From positions 186,001 to 250,000 of the forward strand of contig NZ_JBNJQR010000003.1 in NCBI RefSeq assembly GCF_050113715.1: a stretch of DNA of 64,000 nucleotides, given 5' to 3'. Below, piece by piece: positions 43,378 to 49,999 of this stretch. The position numbers and the translations under genes were made by a program. Below the pieces are notes generated by a model that had not been told where the DNA came from, ran no database searches, and saw nothing but the letters and a program-made list of their open reading frames with translations. Source of the stretch: Brevibacillus_H ginsengisoli. Its GTDB lineage: Bacteria; Bacillota; Bacilli; Brevibacillales; Brevibacillaceae. Numbering within the stretch: the first letter of the stretch is position 1; every line of letters begins with the position of its first letter.

Positions 43378-43510
43378 TGTTGAAAAAAATATCAAAACAT
43401 GCACAACTTATTTCACTTTGGTGCGTCTAAGATAATATGAAAAGAATTCGGAAGCTTGATGTGAGCATTTCGAACAGTTGAAAAGGAAATCGTACTGGAG
43501 GAAAGTGGTT

Positions 43511-44104
43511 ATGAAAAAGTTAGCGTTGATGGCTCTGACTAGTTTAATGATTGTGGGAGTTTCAACGACAGCATTAGGCGATGGTAGCTTAGACGTGTTG
43601 GTGGATAAAACACGGACCCATGTAGAGCTTCCAGCTTCATCGGTTGAGTCCGTTCAGGATTTAGTAGACAAAATGGGTGGATTTACTTCATATGATAAAA
43701 AATCCGGCAAATTAATTGTTGAAACACCTCGGGTAAATATGCTGGTTCTCGAAGGTATTCAACAGGTTCGTAATAAAGGTCTGGTATTTACCAACCCGAT
43801 AAAAGGTTGGACTGACAAAGACATCCCGCGCAGCTTTGGCGTTTTCGTTGAGGTAGATGACGCGCCTGTTTCCAAGGAGCTTGAATGCCAGGTTGTTTTG
43901 ATCGCACCAAATGGAAAGGAATTGGATAGTGGAAAACAACAGAAATTCTCCACAATCAATGGAAATTCCTTCTTCTTCTCCGAGCCGTTCATTTCCACCA
44001 AGTTGCCTTATTATGGTACATACAAGGTACAGCTGAAGATGAGACGCTCAGACAAAGACCCGTATACCATCGTGGGTGAAAATAGTTTCACTGTAGGAAG
44101 ATAG
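43511..44104 (+). CDS. Secreted protein of unknown function
   Basis: 197 residues from the ATG that has GGAGG nine bases upstream. A signal peptide (KKLALMALTSLMIVGVSTTALG, cleaved near Gly-Asp) precedes a short helical or beta part up to about residue 90 and a C-terminal Ig-like beta domain (FGVFVEVDDAPVSKELECQV, VVLIAPNGKELDSG, YYGTYKVQLKMRR). No family is recognised. A DnaA-box cluster lies upstream. Confidence 0.72.
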   Translation: MKKLALMALTSLMIVGVSTTALGDGSLDVLVDKTRTHVELPASSVESVQDLVDKMGGFTSYDKKSGKLIVETPRVNMLVLEGIQQVRNKGLVFTNPIKGWTDKDIPRSFGVFVEVDDAPVSKELECQVVLIAPNGKELDSGKQQKFSTINGNSFFFSEPFISTKLPYYGTYKVQLKMRRSDKDPYTIVGENSFTVGR

Positions 44105-44134
44105 CTGACTTCGATTTTAATTTGAACGCTTTCA

Positions 44135-44143
44135 TGGTATAAT
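44135..44143 (+). promoter_or_regulatory. Extended -10 promoter for the DUF4912-like gene
   Basis: TGGTATAAT, an extended -10 element, about 70 bases before the start of the next gene. No good -35 box is seen, as usual for extended -10 promoters. Confidence 0.6.
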
Positions 44144-44210
44144 CGACCCTAAGGGTATAAACTGAATATATCCAAATTTAGTTTACTTGAGAAAGGAAAG
44201 ATGGGAGCGG

Positions 44211-44576
44211 ATGAAGACGAATCCCGCGAGGTCATCCACAGATGTAGAGGACCCCAGTATACGAATTGCTTGGAAAGACGATCAATCACTGTTAGCCAGT
44301 TGGTCTATGACGGAGAACTTTCGTCAGGAAGTAGAGCGAGACTTTGGTATTCCATTTGCGGAACTGCCGTTTATTCTAAGGCTTTATGACCTGACAGGAC
44401 GAAACGAAATCAAGAATGACGGTACAGACAGCTATACCGATTTTGATATTAATCATCGTTCGTCTGATTGGATTCTCTACGGCTGCATGGAAGGCTTAAC
44501 ATATTGCGCTGACCTGGGAATTCGTATGATTGACGGAAGATTTTATTCGCTGTCACGTTCTGAGGCTATATCTTAA
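44211..44576 (+). CDS. DUF4912-like protein
   Basis: 121 residues from the chosen ATG. ELPFILRLYDLTGRNEIKND, then SYTDFDINHRSSDWILYGCM and LTYCADLGIRMIDGRFYSLS follow the layout of DUF4912 proteins (a beta-domain with RLYDVT, DI.H..DWYI and YCAELG...GRF). Translation start is uncertain: the ribosome site before this ATG is poorly spaced, and a TTG eight codons upstream is in frame. Function unknown. Confidence 0.7.
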   Translation: MKTNPARSSTDVEDPSIRIAWKDDQSLLASWSMTENFRQEVERDFGIPFAELPFILRLYDLTGRNEIKNDGTDSYTDFDINHRSSDWILYGCMEGLTYCADLGIRMIDGRFYSLSRSEAIS

Positions 44577-44593
44577 TACTTAATCAGAATGAT

Positions 44594-44632
44594 AACAGGC
44601 TCTCTATGTGGATAGAGAGCCTGTATTTTTTT
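44594..44632 (+). terminator. Terminator between converging genes
   Basis: Stem ACAGGCTCTCTAT/ATAGAGAGCCTGT followed by eight A/T with seven T residues. The end of the beta-lactamase-like gene lies inside the hairpin on the other strand. Confidence 0.9.
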
Positions 44633-45662
44633 GTCCAAAAGACAGATCATTAACAATTTCCCCGATAATGCCCTTCGTTTGGTGTACACCTAAATCAGTA
44701 TTTGTCATAATTACAGCTCCAGCTCCTACATAAGGATAAGCGAGCAGCATACATTGAAATCCTACACCCCAGCCGAGTGAATAGATTTCGAGCTCTTGAT
44801 TGGAATTGTCAAGGAAGACACCCAAGCCAGTCCATTGTGAGCAGCCTTGAGGGGAGATCATATCCCTGCAAAGCTGTGGAGAAATCCCCAGCTTCCCCTT
44901 CCCGTTAAGAGAATTCATGAGCTCGATGACGAGAGACGATAAGTCTGTAGGTGTTGACCAAAGACCAGCGGCGGCTAGGTACGGGTATATCGGATATTTG
45001 CCGTTCACTACTTTCCCGTCTTTATGGTGTCCGCTCGTAAATCTCTGGTGTATTTCTTCTGGTACGCGATACTCTAGTAGGCTGTCTTTCATCTGTAACG
45101 GCTCGAAGATAAGATCGTTCATTAACCGCTGAAAAGACTTTTGAGTAACCTCTTCAATAAGCTGTTCAATTAAACAAAAACCAGCGTCTGAATAGTGGAA
45201 GCTGCTGGCAGGCTCATATTTTACCGTGAAAGGTTCTGAACAATATGAGGTTCTGCCTTCCATTAGGTCAAGCATTGCAGGGATTCCTTGATTAGGATCG
45301 AATGGGCTGAAACTGCTCTCTGGGTCGATGAATCCTGATTGATGACTGAGGAGTGTCCGCAGTGTAACCTTTTTGTGTTGAGTAAATTCATTTGCAGGCA
45401 CCTTCCACGACTTCAATGTATCATTCACGTCCCGATCTAAATCGAGAATGTTACGTTCGACAAGTGTGAGAACCAGCATGGATGTGGCAAGCTTACTAAT
45501 CGAACAAGCATGAAAAATAGAGCGACTATCTACTTGATGGTTTGTTCCTCTCTCCATTACACCGTGGCCCCGAGACAATACAAGCTTACCATTTTCAATA
45601 ACAGCAAGACTTAATCCTGCCACATGATAATGCTTTAAACGTTCATCCAGATTGAGCTTCAT
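44604..45662 (-). CDS. Beta-lactamase-family serine hydrolase
   Basis: 352 residues of the class C beta-lactamase/esterase fold. The nucleophile motif is SISK in FHACSISKLATS; YSD in FHYSDAGFCLIEQL corresponds to the YxN motif; TLRTLLSHQSGF is the usual third landmark. There is no signal peptide, so it is probably cytoplasmic and more likely an esterase or peptidase-like enzyme than an antibiotic-destroying one. Its promoter contains a good LexA/DinR box, so it may be induced by DNA damage. Confidence 0.87.
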   Translation of the reverse strand: MKLNLDERLKHYHVAGLSLAVIENGKLVLSRGHGVMERGTNHQVDSRSIFHACSISKLATSMLVLTLVERNILDLDRDVNDTLKSWKVPANEFTQHKKVTLRTLLSHQSGFIDPESSFSPFDPNQGIPAMLDLMEGRTSYCSEPFTVKYEPASSFHYSDAGFCLIEQLIEEVTQKSFQRLMNDLIFEPLQMKDSLLEYRVPEEIHQRFTSGHHKDGKVVNGKYPIYPYLAAAGLWSTPTDLSSLVIELMNSLNGKGKLGISPQLCRDMISPQGCSQWTGLGVFLDNSNQELEIYSLGWGVGFQCMLLAYPYVGAGAVIMTNTDLGVHQTKGIIGEIVNDLSFGQKNTGSLST

Positions 45663-45693
45663 ATGGAATCACTCGCTTTCTTTGACTCCTTTT

Positions 45694-45722
45694 ATAATAG
45701 AACGTTTGTTCTATATTTTCAA
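45694..45722 (-). promoter_or_regulatory. SOS-type promoter with LexA (DinR) box
   Basis: On the minus strand TTGAAA (45717-45722), a 17-base spacer and TATTAT (45694-45699). The spacer contains GAACAAACGTTC (45700-45711), matching the Bacillus LexA consensus CGAACRNRYGTTYC in all twelve central positions. The box sits between -35 and -10, the repressor position known for Bacillus SOS genes. Confidence 0.78.
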
Positions 45723-45745
45723 TATTTTAACACTTTTCGCTCCAT

Positions 45746-45780
45746 AAAAAAACAGCCTTCCGTCAAACGGTAAGACTGCT
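45746..45780 (-). terminator. Terminator of the DUF1885 gene
   Basis: Hairpin with CCG/CGG core and CAG/CTG base followed on the minus strand by TTTTTTTA, after the DUF1885 stop. Confidence 0.75.
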
Positions 45781-45798
45781 TGATTTAAACGATATTGG

Positions 45799-46227
45799 TT
45801 ATGGCTTGCGAGGTTGAAAATATTGAACCCGTCCATTAAACAGGTGAGCTTCCCCTTTAAATTCGCGTCCGAAATAGCGTGTAAATTCGTTCGCTTTTCC
45901 TTTATCGCCATGTGTAGCCGATTCCGGCAGGGAAACCTGAATGTAGCTGCGCTCGGTTCCATTCAATGCTTTAGAGCCTACACCGATGATGATGGACTTG
46001 TAGCTGTCCGGGTCTTTACCTTTAAGAAGGAACCAGGAATCTTTTCCTTGAGGCTTTTCGTCAATGACGTAAGGGAATGCAGAATTGCTGTAATCCCAAC
46101 CGAGTTGTTCGCCAGTTTTTTTAGTAGCTTCGACAAAAGCTTGCAATTTAATTTTGACATCTGCAAGCGAAACAGTTGGTGCAGTAGACCCTTCGACCAA
46201 ATATATGTAGGATGACTGTAGATTCAC
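45799..46227 (-). CDS. DUF1885 family protein
   Basis: 142 residues. SSYIYLVEGSTAPTVSLADV at the start, TKKTGEQLGWDYSNSAFPY, then LLKGKDPDSYKSIIIGVGSK follow the pattern I know for DUF1885 proteins of Bacillales. No signal peptide or cysteines. GTG start with GGGAG ten bases upstream. Function unknown. It has its own terminator, and its upstream region is shared with the divergent Hpr-like regulator gene. Confidence 0.8.
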   Translation of the reverse strand: MNLQSSYIYLVEGSTAPTVSLADVKIKLQAFVEATKKTGEQLGWDYSNSAFPYVIDEKPQGKDSWFLLKGKDPDSYKSIIIGVGSKALNGTERSYIQVSLPESATHGDKGKANEFTRYFGREFKGEAHLFNGRVQYFQPRKP

Positions 46228-46320
46228 GAAACGTTCACTCCCATATCCACTTTCATTTATTCCAAGGATAAGTGTAGCATTCTAAGCGATGATTTGACAA
46301 CTAATCCTATTGGAAAACAA

Positions 46321-46376
46321 TTGCTTGTTTATTCAGAAAAGTTTATAATGTACTTATATTTGGTTTACGGGTAAAC
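46321..46376 (+). promoter_or_regulatory. Promoter and candidate operator of the Hpr-like gene
   Basis: TTGCTT (46321-46326), 17 bases, TATAAT (46344-46349). About 15 bases after the -10 box lies an inverted repeat GTTTAC-GG-GTAAAC (46363-46376) in the start region, well placed for autoregulation by the MarR-type protein. Confidence 0.7.
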
Positions 46377-46406
46377 AGATAGATAACCATTGGGGGAGTG
46401 TATGGA

Positions 46407-46931
46407 ATGCATGATGCTTCGATACGACAAGTTTATGAGACATTGAATACGTTACGTGCCATTAATGTCGTCAATAATGAAGACTGGGAGCGTGCCGCCA
46501 AAGCAGCAGAACTGGATTCATCCGTCCAATTGAATATACTTTGGATCGTATATTCATACGAGGGTGTTCGGGTGACGCAAATTGCCGAGTGGACGTTCTG
46601 GCATCCTTCTTCCATTGTCATTCACATCAAGAAGCTAATGGATAAGGGCTTGGTTACGATCGAGAAATCAGACGTAGACGGTCGAGTTGTCAATGTTTAC
46701 CCAACGCAACTGGGTAAACAAGTAATTGAAGCCAGCAGACAAAACTCTCCTACAATCTTTCGTTTAACTTCTGCGCTGGAGCAATTACGTGAACGTTATA
46801 GTCCAGTTGTGGTTCAATTGTTTTTTGAATGTCTTTCTTTCCTTGCTCAAGCTTTACATGGAGAAGAAAAGGTTCGCTGGATACAAGAAAGCGAAATGCG
46901 TTTACCCTTAAATGAGAAGACCGTAAGTTAA
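46407..46931 (+). CDS. MarR-family regulator resembling Hpr/ScoC
   Basis: 174 residues. The core SVQLNILWIVYSYEGVRVTQ, IAEWTFWHPSSIVIHIKKL and DVDGRVVNVYPTQLGK resembles the transition-state regulator Hpr (ScoC) of Bacillus, especially ILWIVY and the long recognition helix. It is somewhat shorter than B. subtilis Hpr (203 residues). The ATG with GGGGGAG eight bases upstream is preferred to a GTG nine bases earlier. It likely regulates stationary-phase or protease genes; targets are not visible except a possible operator at its own start. Confidence 0.85.
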   Translation: MHDASIRQVYETLNTLRAINVVNNEDWERAAKAAELDSSVQLNILWIVYSYEGVRVTQIAEWTFWHPSSIVIHIKKLMDKGLVTIEKSDVDGRVVNVYPTQLGKQVIEASRQNSPTIFRLTSALEQLRERYSPVVVQLFFECLSFLAQALHGEEKVRWIQESEMRLPLNEKTVS

Positions 46932-46948
46932 CTCAATAATGAATAAAG

Positions 46949-46986
46949 AAAAAAGTTGGCGCAAATTTTTGAGTCAACTTTTTTCT
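46949..46986 (+). terminator. Rho-independent terminator
   Basis: AAAAAAGTTG pairs with CAACTTTTTT across a 15-base loop, 20 bases after the Hpr-like gene stop. Confidence 0.82.
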
Positions 46987-47027
46987 TTGTTATTGGAATG
47001 TTTAATAGCTATACAGAGGTAAAGCAG

Positions 47028-47066
47028 CCCCCATCTGCCGTCACTTCTATGGTGATCAGATGGGGG
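47028..47066 (-). terminator. Hairpin after the CcoG-like gene
   Basis: Perfect ten-base stem CCCCCATCTG/CAGATGGGGG with extra inner pairing, 16 bases beyond the stop. The following minus-strand sequence is only weakly T-rich. Confidence 0.65.
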
Positions 47067-47081
47067 AGTGGAATCTGTTCG

Positions 47082-48062
47082 TTATTTACGAATCGGGAAC
47101 AAGGTCAGTTTCTTCGTCACCGTTTTACCCGTTTCACTCGTTATAACTACATCGATGATATAGTTTTTGCCAAGGTCAGCCTCTCCAATTCGGAAGACGA
47201 GAGGAAATTCTTTTATTTCATTAGCGGCCAGATCTGCCTCGGAAGGTGTAGTGCTTTGCCAGGTTTGTGGAAGCCCTTTATACGAGATCGTGTAGTGAAC
47301 CGGATTGTTTTTCAGATTTTCAACGGATAAATCGAAGCTGTAAATCAGTTGCTTTTCAGAAGGAACGCCGTTTACCTTTTTTGTCAGACTTGTGTAAAAA
47401 CCGGCGCTGGTGGTAGCAAAGTATATCGTGCATGAGATCAAGGCTGTCATGATCACCAGTAAAACAAGTCCGACCCCAGAGAACATGGTTTTGGAGAGGC
47501 TTCTCTTCTGATTACCATTGGAGAGGATCATCTGCAACATGCCATAAGGGCAGGCGTTCTGACAAAATTTATAGCGCAAGCGATTAATCATAATGAAGAA
47601 AAATACCAAAAGTACAATAAAGGCGATCCCCGTGATATTCAGGAAGTTACCTGAAATAATCGTGTGCCAAATATCAAGCGGGTTAATAAAATAAGCTAAA
47701 AGACAAAACGTAATGATAGGCGCGAAAATAATCGATAAGAGCAAATCAATCACATTGCGGACCGTTGGATTACTGAGAATATTCCATTTGGTTACCCGAA
47801 TCAAATATCCAACGAAGGTATTGTGTGGACATAACCAGCCACAGAATTGGCGTCCAAACCACTGTGAAATGGAAACGAAGGTAAATACAAGGGTCAAAAT
47901 AGCGAGGAGGAGAGTAAATCCTTCATTAAAAGAAAACTTCTCCGTCAGTAAGAAAAAATGCTGATTCACTAAATCAATTCGAAACAGGTTCAACAACGGA
48001 ACTAGAAAAAAAAGTACCAGAGCTATTACCTGCGTCAATGAACGAATGAAAGCGCTATCCAT
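47082..48062 (-). CDS. CcoG/FixG-like membrane protein without ferredoxin domain
   Basis: 326 residues. Five membrane helices hold the cysteine motifs FCGWLCPHNT (Cys74, Cys78) and KFCQNACPYG (Cys167, Cys171), as in the CcoG/RdxA/FixG and NapH families. In CcoG the second motif is followed by a ferredoxin domain with CxxCxxCxxxCP clusters; here it goes straight into a last helix (GLVLLVIMTALISCTIYF) and an extracytoplasmic Ig-like FixG C-terminal domain. CcoG acts in copper reduction for cbb3 oxidase assembly; whether this shortened form does is unknown. The ATG after AAGGAG(N7) is used. Confidence 0.82.
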   Translation of the reverse strand: MDSAFIRSLTQVIALVLFFLVPLLNLFRIDLVNQHFFLLTEKFSFNEGFTLLLAILTLVFTFVSISQWFGRQFCGWLCPHNTFVGYLIRVTKWNILSNPTVRNVIDLLLSIIFAPIITFCLLAYFINPLDIWHTIISGNFLNITGIAFIVLLVFFFIMINRLRYKFCQNACPYGMLQMILSNGNQKRSLSKTMFSGVGLVLLVIMTALISCTIYFATTSAGFYTSLTKKVNGVPSEKQLIYSFDLSVENLKNNPVHYTISYKGLPQTWQSTTPSEADLAANEIKEFPLVFRIGEADLGKNYIIDVVITSETGKTVTKKLTLFPIRK

Positions 48063-48291
48063 GCACATTCTCCTTTATCACTCAAAATCTTTCGTTGTAG
48101 ATTCATGAGTTTTCTAACAGTTAATTATTTACTGTTTTATTCTCGCATACTCTCCTAGGTATTTGGTGTGACATAATTGACAGAAGATTGAACATTAGTT
48201 GAACATAGGAAAATGGTCTAAGTGACAAGAGTGGAGTGATATGATAAAATGGATAGATAATTCAAAAACTTCTGATAATAGGAGGGAGCCT

Positions 48292-48591
48292 ATGGACCGT
48301 TACGATTTTTTGTATAATGAGACAGAGTCAGCCCAAGTTAATTTCTTCGGTTTCATTTCTGACAAATCCCGTTTTGACTTCGGGATTGTCCATACTCATC
48401 GTTTTTTCGGTAAGGCATTAGTCATTTGTATGCAAACAGGCCAATCCGCCCTTCTAAGTTCCGAAGACGCGATCAATCCAGATTATCTTCAACAAAAATT
48501 CCGTTTGAGCTGTCCGATTGATGCCAAGGAACTTTCAGAGTTTTTCCAAGATCACTTGCCACCCATGCCATTTGAAGAAAATCAATATTAA
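48292..48591 (+). CDS. DUF3055 family protein
   Basis: 99 residues from the ATG preceded by AGGAGGG; a longer frame upstream lacks a ribosome site. YDFLYNETESAQVNFFGFIS, SRFDFGIVHTHRFFGKALVI, then MQTGQSALLSSED match the DUF3055 layout. Cytoplasmic, function unknown. Its own terminator follows. Confidence 0.85.
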   Translation: MDRYDFLYNETESAQVNFFGFISDKSRFDFGIVHTHRFFGKALVICMQTGQSALLSSEDAINPDYLQQKFRLSCPIDAKELSEFFQDHLPPMPFEENQY

Positions 48592-48606
48592 TCAATCCAA
48601 ACGAGT

Positions 48607-48638
48607 GAGCAGGAGAACTTCTTCTGCTCTTTTCTTAT
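48607..48638 (+). terminator. Rho-independent terminator
   Basis: GAGCAG/CTGCTC stem with a purine-pyrimidine inner stem and TTTTCTTATTT tail, 15 bases after the DUF3055 stop. Confidence 0.8.
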
Positions 48639-48726
48639 TTTTGCCGGCATTCCACGGGGATCACTTTCTATTGGGCAACGGCTAGGTATATGATGGAAGT
48701 ATCAGATGAAACAGGAGGAACAATGA

Positions 48727-49554
48727 ATGGAATTATTTTATCGTGACTGGATAACCGACGAGGCCAAAGGCACTATCCTGCTCATTCATGGGACTTCGGA
48801 ACACTCCGGTCGATATGAGCATGTAGCTGAATTCCTTGTTTTGCATGGATATAATGTTGTAACGGGAGACCTCCCTGGATGGGGACGCTCCCCGGGATTA
48901 AAAGGACATATCGAGTCATTTAAACAATACTTGGACGCTGTGGCAACATGGCTGCACATGGCGCAAGCCAAATTGCCAAGATCGCTGCCGTTTTTTGTGA
49001 TGGGACATAGCTTAGGCGGATTGGTTGCAACTCGTTTTATCCAGGAATACGCTCACCCTGAACAAATCAGTGGATGTATCCTGACGTCACCTTGTCTGAA
49101 ATTAAAAATGGATGTGCCGGCGTGGAAGGCATCACTCGCGGGCCTGTTGGATAAAGTGTGGCCGACTTTGCGAATGGGAAATGAAATTGCTCCGAATCAC
49201 GTGACCCGTGATCCAAAAATGCAAGTGCAATACAATATCGATCCGCTCAATTTCAAAAAAGTGAGCGTGCGTTGGTTTAATGAACTTCAGCGTGAAATGA
49301 AGAATGCCAATGAGCGGGTGAAGCGGATGAATTTACCGCTGCTCGTTTTACAGGCGGGGAGTGACTGCTTGATCGACCCAGTTGGAATTGAGAAGTTTGT
49401 GGGGCAAGTTCCGCATGAAGATCGAACATTTACCGCATTTCCTGGCTTGTACCACGAGGTATTGAACGAGCCGGAGAGAGATCAGGTACTGCAATGTTTG
49501 ATAGAATGGCTCGATTCGCAAGTACAGATGAATCAGAAAACCGAAATTAGTTAA
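48727..49554 (+). CDS. Alpha/beta hydrolase, lysophospholipase/monoacylglycerol lipase type
   Basis: 275 residues. ILLIHGTSEHSGRYEHVAEF is the HGxxEHxxRY start of the PldB/MAG-lipase family, VMGHSLGG is the nucleophile elbow, GSDCLIDP carries the acid and GLYHEVLNEPER the histidine. No signal peptide, so it is cytoplasmic. It likely releases fatty acid from lysophospholipids or monoacylglycerols. AGGAGG lies eight bases before the ATG. Confidence 0.9.
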   Translation: MELFYRDWITDEAKGTILLIHGTSEHSGRYEHVAEFLVLHGYNVVTGDLPGWGRSPGLKGHIESFKQYLDAVATWLHMAQAKLPRSLPFFVMGHSLGGLVATRFIQEYAHPEQISGCILTSPCLKLKMDVPAWKASLAGLLDKVWPTLRMGNEIAPNHVTRDPKMQVQYNIDPLNFKKVSVRWFNELQREMKNANERVKRMNLPLLVLQAGSDCLIDPVGIEKFVGQVPHEDRTFTAFPGLYHEVLNEPERDQVLQCLIEWLDSQVQMNQKTEIS

Positions 49555-49587
49555 ATGTGACATACTAATTAGTGAATAAAAACCCTA

Positions 49588-49924
49588 TTGACGTAATTGG
49601 TATAACATATTAAGATGAATGTAGTTAAAAAAACACATGAATTTTGGTTGAAGCCGTTAATTATGATATGTTAAAACCAACTTTGCGGAGGGATCTTGAA
49701 TGGGTACAATCGTATGTCAAAGCTGTGGAACTATTATCGATCATTTTGATTCCAACCAGGCAAAAACCTTATACGGTGTTTGCGAATGTGCGTGTGAAGA
49801 ACACATCAACGAGCACGAATAATCAAATGTCTAATTTGTAAGCGTTTCCTATAAACGCTAACGATAAGAATGAGTCTTGATGGATTCTCGAATGAAGGAT
49901 TCGTCAAGGCTTTATTTTTTTTTT
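49588..49924 (+). ncRNA. SR1-like dual-function RNA transcript (promoter to terminator)
   Basis: A promoter-like pair TTGACG (49588-49593), 17 bases, TAAGAT (49611-49616) starts a short unit that encodes the SR1P-type peptide. It continues through the hairpin AGCGTTT/AAACGCT (49841-49860 region) to a terminator stem AGTCTTGA/TCAAGGCT with a ten-T tail. B. subtilis SR1 has the same layout: one small RNA that both pairs with ahrC mRNA and encodes SR1P. The RNA-level function here is inferred from the peptide. Confidence 0.65.
49700..49822 (+). CDS. SR1P-family small protein (40 aa)
   Basis: 40 residues, MGTIVCQSCGTIIDHF at the start, then KTLYGVCECACEE. The block MGTIVCQ.C, the ..HF.S segment and LYG.C match SR1P, the peptide encoded by the dual-function RNA SR1 in B. 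subtilis that binds glyceraldehyde-3-phosphate dehydrogenase GapA and affects RNase J1. GCGGAGGGA lies seven bases upstream of the ATG. The cysteine pairs may bind a metal. The gene is too short for most automatic calls. Confidence 0.82.
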   Translation: MGTIVCQSCGTIIDHFDSNQAKTLYGVCECACEEHINEHE

Positions 49925-49999
49925 GTTTACTTCCCTTACCCTATCCTTAATAATGTAAAGAGATGACAGATCCTGTTAAGAAAGGGAGAGGGGATATAG

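Noticed and set aside
44121..44134. CcpA cre-like sequence TTTGAACGCTTTCA before the DUF4912-like gene
   Set aside because: Three of fourteen positions, including an important G, differ from the cre consensus; too weak to call.
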